Part shown: positions 58,987 to 64,000 of the stretch, piece after piece
Numbering within the stretch: position 1 is the stretch's first letter
How the letters are laid out: each line of letters starts with the position of its first letter
DNA from: Xestospongia muta
Lineage: Eukaryota; Porifera; Demospongiae; Haplosclerida; Petrosiidae
Reading direction: 5' to 3'
Length of the DNA: 64,000 nucleotides
Assembly: GCA_963693285.1 (NCBI GenBank)
Contig: OY848928.1
Span: 2,914,501 to 2,978,500 of the forward strand
The notes under the pieces: model-generated
Told to the model about the DNA's origin: nothing
The model's input: only the letters and a program-made list of their open reading frames with translations
Databases searched by the model: none
Translations under genes and position numbers: made by a program

Positions 58987-61670
58987 TCAGTCTGGTAACG
59001 ATGAGATACCAACTGAAAACAAAGGCAAAAGTATGTGAACCAAGTTAATTGTAAATCTAATTCATGCTTATGTTCAGCTTATTCTTGTCATATTTGAAAT
59101 TGTGGCAAGTCATTTTCACGAAAGGTTAGACTGATTTCTCATTTGAGCTTAACTCATAATGAATGTACTGATCTTCAGAAATCAAGTTACAGCAACTGAT
59201 TTTTCTGCCCATTCAAATGTGAATCATTACCACCATTTCGAACAATGAAATTGTTGCTGGACCACTGTCAGTCAATTCACAAAGAATCTCTTGGTATGTG
59301 TCAATAATTTTTCACTAGATGATCTGAATTTATTGCCATTCTGATCACTCATATATTGCATTGAATAAATGTAACAACCTACAATTTAGGCACAAAACTC
59401 CTCAAGTTTGACTCACTTCAGCAATATTACAAGTGGAAAGAGTTAGAGGAGGAGGATACATATACTACCTATGTTCAACGACAATCATTTTACAAACCAA
59501 AATTGAATGATAGTACATACAAGATATAGACTCAATCATTTTCGTGGATAATTATTAAATTTTTTCTTTAGCTATAAAACCACCTATTATTTTTCTTGCT
59601 GCCGAGACAGAGAGTATTGAGGCAATCCTTCACAAAGAAAAACAGACAAAAAGAGGCCCCATCAAAAACCTACATGTAAACTTAATGCTGTTTGTTTGTC
59701 TCGAATGTATGTTGATGAGTACCATGACCACCATGTGGAGGTGACATACTAATCATGACCTTGGGCCTAAGGAAATCCCACACCTTCCATTACCAAAACG
59801 TGTTAAAGAGGAAGTGGCTGGAAAGGTTAACAAAGGCATTCCTTCCCAACGGATATTGGAAGGTATGTATAATTATAAATATTTATTTTACTATTTAATC
59901 ACACAATGTGATTTTGTTTAGATGTGAGAGAGAATGTTGGCCATCGAGTTAACAGATAAAATTTCGACCAAACAGTTTCACGAAAACATTATCTATCATT
60001 CGAAACATCAAGCGTTCTGTGCAAGACAACCAAGTGAAGAGACATGAGAATGATGCAACATCAGTTGATAAGATTGTACAAGAGCTAGAAATGGAGCCTT
60101 TTAATCCTGTTCTAGTTTACAAGCGACAAGGCATGGTTATGCCTGAATATCCTACTCTTGCTAGTGATTCATTTGTCCTAGCTATTCAAACAGAATTCCA
60201 AATGAGACTGTACAGAAGGTACAATAGTAAGATATTGTGTATAGATGCCACCCATGGCACTAATGCCTACCGGTTCAAGTTGTGTATTGTTGTGGATGAG
60301 TTCAGTCAAGGTTAAAGCTTAAATACACTGAAATCACATTTGATTCATATGCTGCGTGTATGTATATAGGACAGCCTATTTCTTGGTGCATATCAGATCA
60401 AGAAACTACTGAGGTTGTGGAATTGTTCCTACAAAGTATTAAGAAGCAGTCTCCAGATTCATTAGTATCAGTACTGATGACAGACGATGGTTAATTACAT
60501 GCTATTGGTAAAAATTATTTTTAGTTTTTAATTGAACAGATAACACTGGTTGGAATGCAGCAAACCTCGTGTTTGGAACAACCCTCAAACATTTACTCTG
60601 TCACTGGCATGTGCACAGATGAACTTGTTTTACATTGTTTTACATTAACATGGTTTTCATTTTTAGGTCATGGAGGAATCATATAAGGAGTTGTGCTCCT
60701 GAAAATCAAGTCAAAATTTACCAAACACTGTGCATTCTACTTGAAGAGCTCAGTTTGGACAAATTTACTGAACTGATAGATCAATTTGTTTGGTACTGGA
60801 TAAAAGAGGAACCAATGTTCATTGAATACTTTAAACAATATTACTTAAGTAGACCAGATTAGTAAGATTATGAAGATTTGAACAAATTTTATCTCTATTT
60901 CACTAAACATGCAGAGAAGTGGGCTAAATGTTATCGTTGCTTCCAACATGCTGACACAGATACGAATATGTACTTGGAAAGGTATACATATAATATACAT
61001 GAATCGTGTGTTGGGTTTAAAATCATTGTATAGCTTTCACAACAAGCTGAAAACCTCTTACTTACATGGAAAAGTTAATAGGAGAGTAGACTTTCTGTTG
61101 AATGTATTGCTTCGTGTAGAAAAAGATAATTTTTTTAATTACATGAAAAAAGTACAGCTTCCAACTACTCAGAGGGATGAATGCAATCATCACCAGAATG
61201 GGATGCTTATCCCTGCAGAAAAAGTACAGGTATCATCGTCATTATGGTTTTTGCTTTAATATTCATTATGTATAATTTTGTATAGAAGAGAGTAGATTCA
61301 AACACATGGCCATGTCCCTAGTGTATCAGGAAAAAACTCAGATGGTTATATTGTAAGGGCAAAAATGGATCTATGTACTGAATGCACCGAGTCAAATTTA
61401 ATATGTACCATGAGTGAGTGCAAAAAACTATGCTACCATATGTACGAGTGTGATCAGCTGTGTTATGACTATACAAGTGGTCATCTTTGTAAACACATTC
61501 ATCGAGTACATACCATTTGATTACTAGAGACTAATGACCTAGACAAAGATTTTCAATATGAATCATTGTGTACATCCAATACTCATGAGCACCTGTCAAG
61601 TGGCTCTGATTTTGATGACAATCTTGAGTTCGCTGAAAGTTTACAAAATCCAACCACAGGTAAAAAAGTG
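58934..61670 (+). pseudogene. MULE transposase gene relic with introns
   Basis: ATG 58934 (MSQPVSSAESAENS) to a donor at 59031. A finger region at about 59080-59285 (NCGKSFSRKVRLISHL, KLLLDHCQSIHKESL) has two TGAs. Next come KFDSLQQYYKWKELEEEDTY (about 59397-59525) and a segment ending SQRILE before gtatgt at 59862. The transposase core at 60019-60315 has ILCIDATHGTNAYRFKLCIV, and then WCISDQETTEV, LMTDDG and KHLLCHWHVH with frame changes. A SWIM finger follows (CDQLCYDYTSGHLCKHIHRV, about 61440-61515). The DDE-type core and SWIM finger are MULE hallmarks. Stops make it inactive. Its first exon overlaps, in antisense, the start of the Death-CARD-PDZ gene. Confidence 0.75.
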
Positions 61671-61754
61671 ACCCTTTTATTGATTTATTAATTTTGTCAA
61701 TTCAATTAATGTATGTATGTACATGTTTACATATTGTATAGTGCATGTTTGTTT

Positions 61755-62150
61755 AAAAGATGTCCTTCAGCCATTGTGTACTAGACATGTTAATAAGATT
61801 AATTGATGTTATGGTTAGTGAGCTCAATTTTACATACTATAGTGGTGATTATAACAAAAAAACATAAAATGTATTATATAAATAAAAAATAAAATGATGA
61901 ATAAGATAAATATAATGAACAAAGACTACCTGAGTTGTTGTTGATGTTTATATGAGAATATTTTTTTATTATTAAAAATAAATATTACACAACATTTTGG
62001 TTATGATTAGCCTTCATCATGTATATTAATATTGTGTCTATTTAGCCTGCTTACATGTTATCAGATGTACTTTAATGTTTTGGTACAAGTTAGCGACTTT
62101 TTATAGTTAGATGGTATGGTACTTTCTTGGTAAACATGTTCTTGTTTGGT
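61755..62150. repeat. Duplicate of 48010-48400
   Basis: Begins ccttcagccattgtgtacta, the same sequence as just upstream of the truncated Death copy. The match continues to ttagatggtatggtactttc. In the 58.9-kb gene this flank is therefore separated from its coding exon by the MULE insertion. Confidence 0.85.
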
Positions 62151-62166
62151 GTATATCGTTTTTACT

Positions 62167-62400
62167 TTAATTAACCAATGCCTTGAGGAGATACTCATAA
62201 AAACTATCGCCAAGAGCTCCTAAAGATATATGCTCTAACAAGTGATGAATATAATTATAAAAGATATTAACATTTTGTTTTCAACACTTACTGTGTCCCC
62301 GTCAACCAGTATCAGGATTGATGAAGTTAGGATAAAGACCATCTGGTTTGGGAGCATCTTTGTGTAATTTATGTATATGTAATACCTATGACAGTAAATG
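62167..62400 (-). pseudogene. GH47 alpha-mannosidase relic, copy 2
   Basis: Two minus-strand exons: one near 62291-62395 (KDAPKPDGLYPNFINPDTG, TGA at 62302-62304, RGH), then KHISLGALGDSFYEYLLKAL ending TAA at 62167-62169. The second exon is intact here, but carries changes and a stop in copy 1. The TGA after NPDTG, where the family has Arg-Trp, is shared by both copies. No other mannosidase exon is present. Confidence 0.75.
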
Positions 62401-62404
62401 AAAC

Positions 62405-62600
62405 AATACTACTATGTTAAGTATTAATGTTCACTAGTCTAGAGCTCACTAATGGTAGATATCCTAGGTCACTGTGGTAAGTACTGATGTTCATTAGCCT
62501 AGACCTTACTAATAGTAATTATCCTAGGTCACTGTGTAAGTAAGTACTGATGTTTATTAGCCTAGAGCTTACTAATAGTAGTTATCCTAGGTCACTATGG
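62405..62600. repeat. About 62-bp tandem repeat, second array
   Basis: Three copies of the unit found at 44895-45175 (agtactgatgttcattagcc, tatcctaggtcactgtg). Confidence 0.8.
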
Positions 62601-63006
62601 TGGTGCCTGACAAACCACATTGTTTTTATAGTGGTTTGAGTGTGACTGAAACTGCTTTGATCATCTTTTTTCACTTCCGTTCTTTTGTTATCAATAATAA
62701 TTACATAAATCTACTTAAGTAACTGCAACTATTATAGACTAGGCCACTCCTTAGAGGGTTAAATATTATGCCACATCCACAGTTTAGAGACGCCAAACTG
62801 AGCAGCTGTGAGAGTCTGAGAGAGCAAAAACGTGCGACGTTAGAGAAATAAGTGTCAAGCAAAACTGCTCTATTTTAATTTTCTACTAGTTTTGTTAAAG
62901 AAATAAATAGTTTATAAAAGAAGAGAAGATAAGTCAAGAGAATTTTGAAGGGAAAATAAAATTGAGAGAGAAGACAGATTAAGAATAAACAACAAACTAC
63001 TTACTA

Positions 63007-63803
63007 TTACAACAACACAAGTCTGTCTTTAATAACTTGATAATTGTCTAACTTCTTAAAATACTCCTTATGCTTTCTTGATAACCATAGTTCCCTTATT
63101 GTAGTATTTTTACTAAGCGATGTACATATTGTCTTCATATCATCATTGTTCAGTGAAGTATTGTGGAGACATAATTCTGTCAGTGATGTAGTTGTTTGTA
63201 TTAGATCTGCTATTGTACTGGTACTAACTGAAGTGATCTGTTGATTACCACTGATGTTCAACTTAGTCAATGTTTGGTTTTTAGTAAGCCCTTCACAGAT
63301 ATATTGGACTCCATTATCAGTAATGTTACAGTTGGAGAGACGTAGTTCTTTTAAAGTTGTATTACTTGCTAACATAGTAGATAAGTGAGTCATATCTTCA
63401 TCTGTGATACCAGTAACATTATACAACAACATTAACTTCTCAAGTGTTTTATTATTAAAGAGGCTATCACTGACTTGTTTGATACCACCAGGAAGTGAAG
63501 AGAATGACAGCCATAGTCTTTTTATTGTTTTATTAGTTTTTAGTATCTCTGATAATATCGATACACACTTACTGTCCAATGGAGTGTCCCATATATCAAG
63601 TCTCCACACTGTACACTTATTAAGATTGCTCATAATAACTGCAGTACTTTCAGGAGATGAAGAGTTAAGACGAATACTCCATTCTTTTCCTGTTTGTTGT
63701 TCTTTTATTAATTTACTCATAATATCTTCACTTTCTACTACACTTGGTTTAGTGAGCCGTACACTATTGAATACATCATCCCACCGAATACTTCCAGCAT
63801 ATC
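63007..63803 (-). CDS. LRR protein (NLR-type repeats), last exon, copy B
   Basis: The minus exon starts after the acceptor at 63804 (YAGSIRWDDVFNSVRL) and runs to the stop at 63007. The architecture is identical to copy A: leader (EDIMSKLIKEQQTGKEWSIR), about six ribonuclease-inhibitor-type repeats (LKELRLSNCNITDNGVQYI, LTELCLHNTSLNNDDMKTI) and tail KLDNYQVIKDRLVLL. The duplication spans about 62660-63960. Differences cluster in the first repeats (LWLSFSSLPGG versus LRLQSSSLTGG; MLLYNVTG versus VLSYVTG), while the last repeats are almost unchanged. That pattern suits either conversion at one end or selection at the other. The upstream exon is not in the window. Confidence 0.75.
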
Positions 63804-64000
63804 CTGTTATGAAACAGAGTTAGTATATTGTATAGTACACACAGTAATATATACTATAACACACTGAAGAAGAAAGGAAGCCATTACTGTTTACTGACTA
63901 CGGTTACTATGACAACGATTTACAGGATGTGTGGTTTACCGTTAAATTTGGGGTGGTTCTTGGTGTAACTTGAGTTACTTGACTATGATGACATCATAAC

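Noticed and set aside
63044..63823. Plus-strand frames opposite LRR copy B (and 50787-50975 opposite copy A)
   Set aside because: Antisense shadows of leucine-rich repeats.

Overview
The window looks like animal, most probably demosponge (Amphimedon-type), nuclear DNA. It is strongly AT-rich. Coding exons are short, split by introns with ordinary GT-AG borders, and often interrupted. The recognisable families are typical of sponges: a short-chain collagen (C4-like), Death-domain and NACHT (NLR) genes, right-handed beta-helix surface proteins, and LRR exons. The species call is inference from gene content; nothing here is prokaryotic or viral.

Layout. 0-4.3 kb: the 3' exons of a Death-domain gene, then a tandemly duplicated unrecognised gene tail. 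6-16 kb: two copies of a short-chain collagen gene (one intact in its body, one broken) flanking a decayed minus-strand NCKAP1/HEM gene that carries a large palindromic MITE. 16-24 kb: a purple acid phosphatase pseudogene, an NLR pseudogene, and a hAT element. 24-25 kb: an intact single-exon membrane protein with a CBM6/35-like ectodomain, just downstream of a perfect 30-bp hairpin. 25-32 kb: a truncated Ty1/Copia element, a MULE relic, and a Ty3/Gypsy relic. 32-34 kb: a broken beta-helix surface gene. 36-42.4 kb: several minisatellite families, one with a clear higher-order period. 43-50 kb: relics of ATP synthase OSCP, GH47 alpha-mannosidase and PRP17/CDC40, plus a truncated Death/CARD-like copy. 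50-52 kb: an LRR gene and a mobile-element ORF. 55.2-59 kb: the most complete multi-exon gene of the window. 59-61.7 kb: an intron-containing MULE transposase relic. 61.7-64 kb: re-shuffled duplicates of the 44-51 kb material, including a second LRR gene.

The best candidate for a new system is the minus-strand gene at 55190-58986. Eleven exons join with consistent phases to give a Death domain, a CARD-like helical domain, an unrecognised helical domain, coiled coil and a C-terminal PDZ domain. The only break is one in-frame TGA. The order resembles the CARD-coiled-coil-PDZ core of CARMA/CARD11 adaptors, but with an added Death domain.

The wider picture is a rearranged, repeat-rich region. 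Immune-type genes sit among intron-containing fragments of housekeeping genes, made by DNA-level duplication and cut up by transposons and minisatellites. Most in-frame stops are TGA, and those that can be compared fit G:C to A:T changes at CGA or TGG codons. All exon models are read by eye from splice motifs and protein resemblance.
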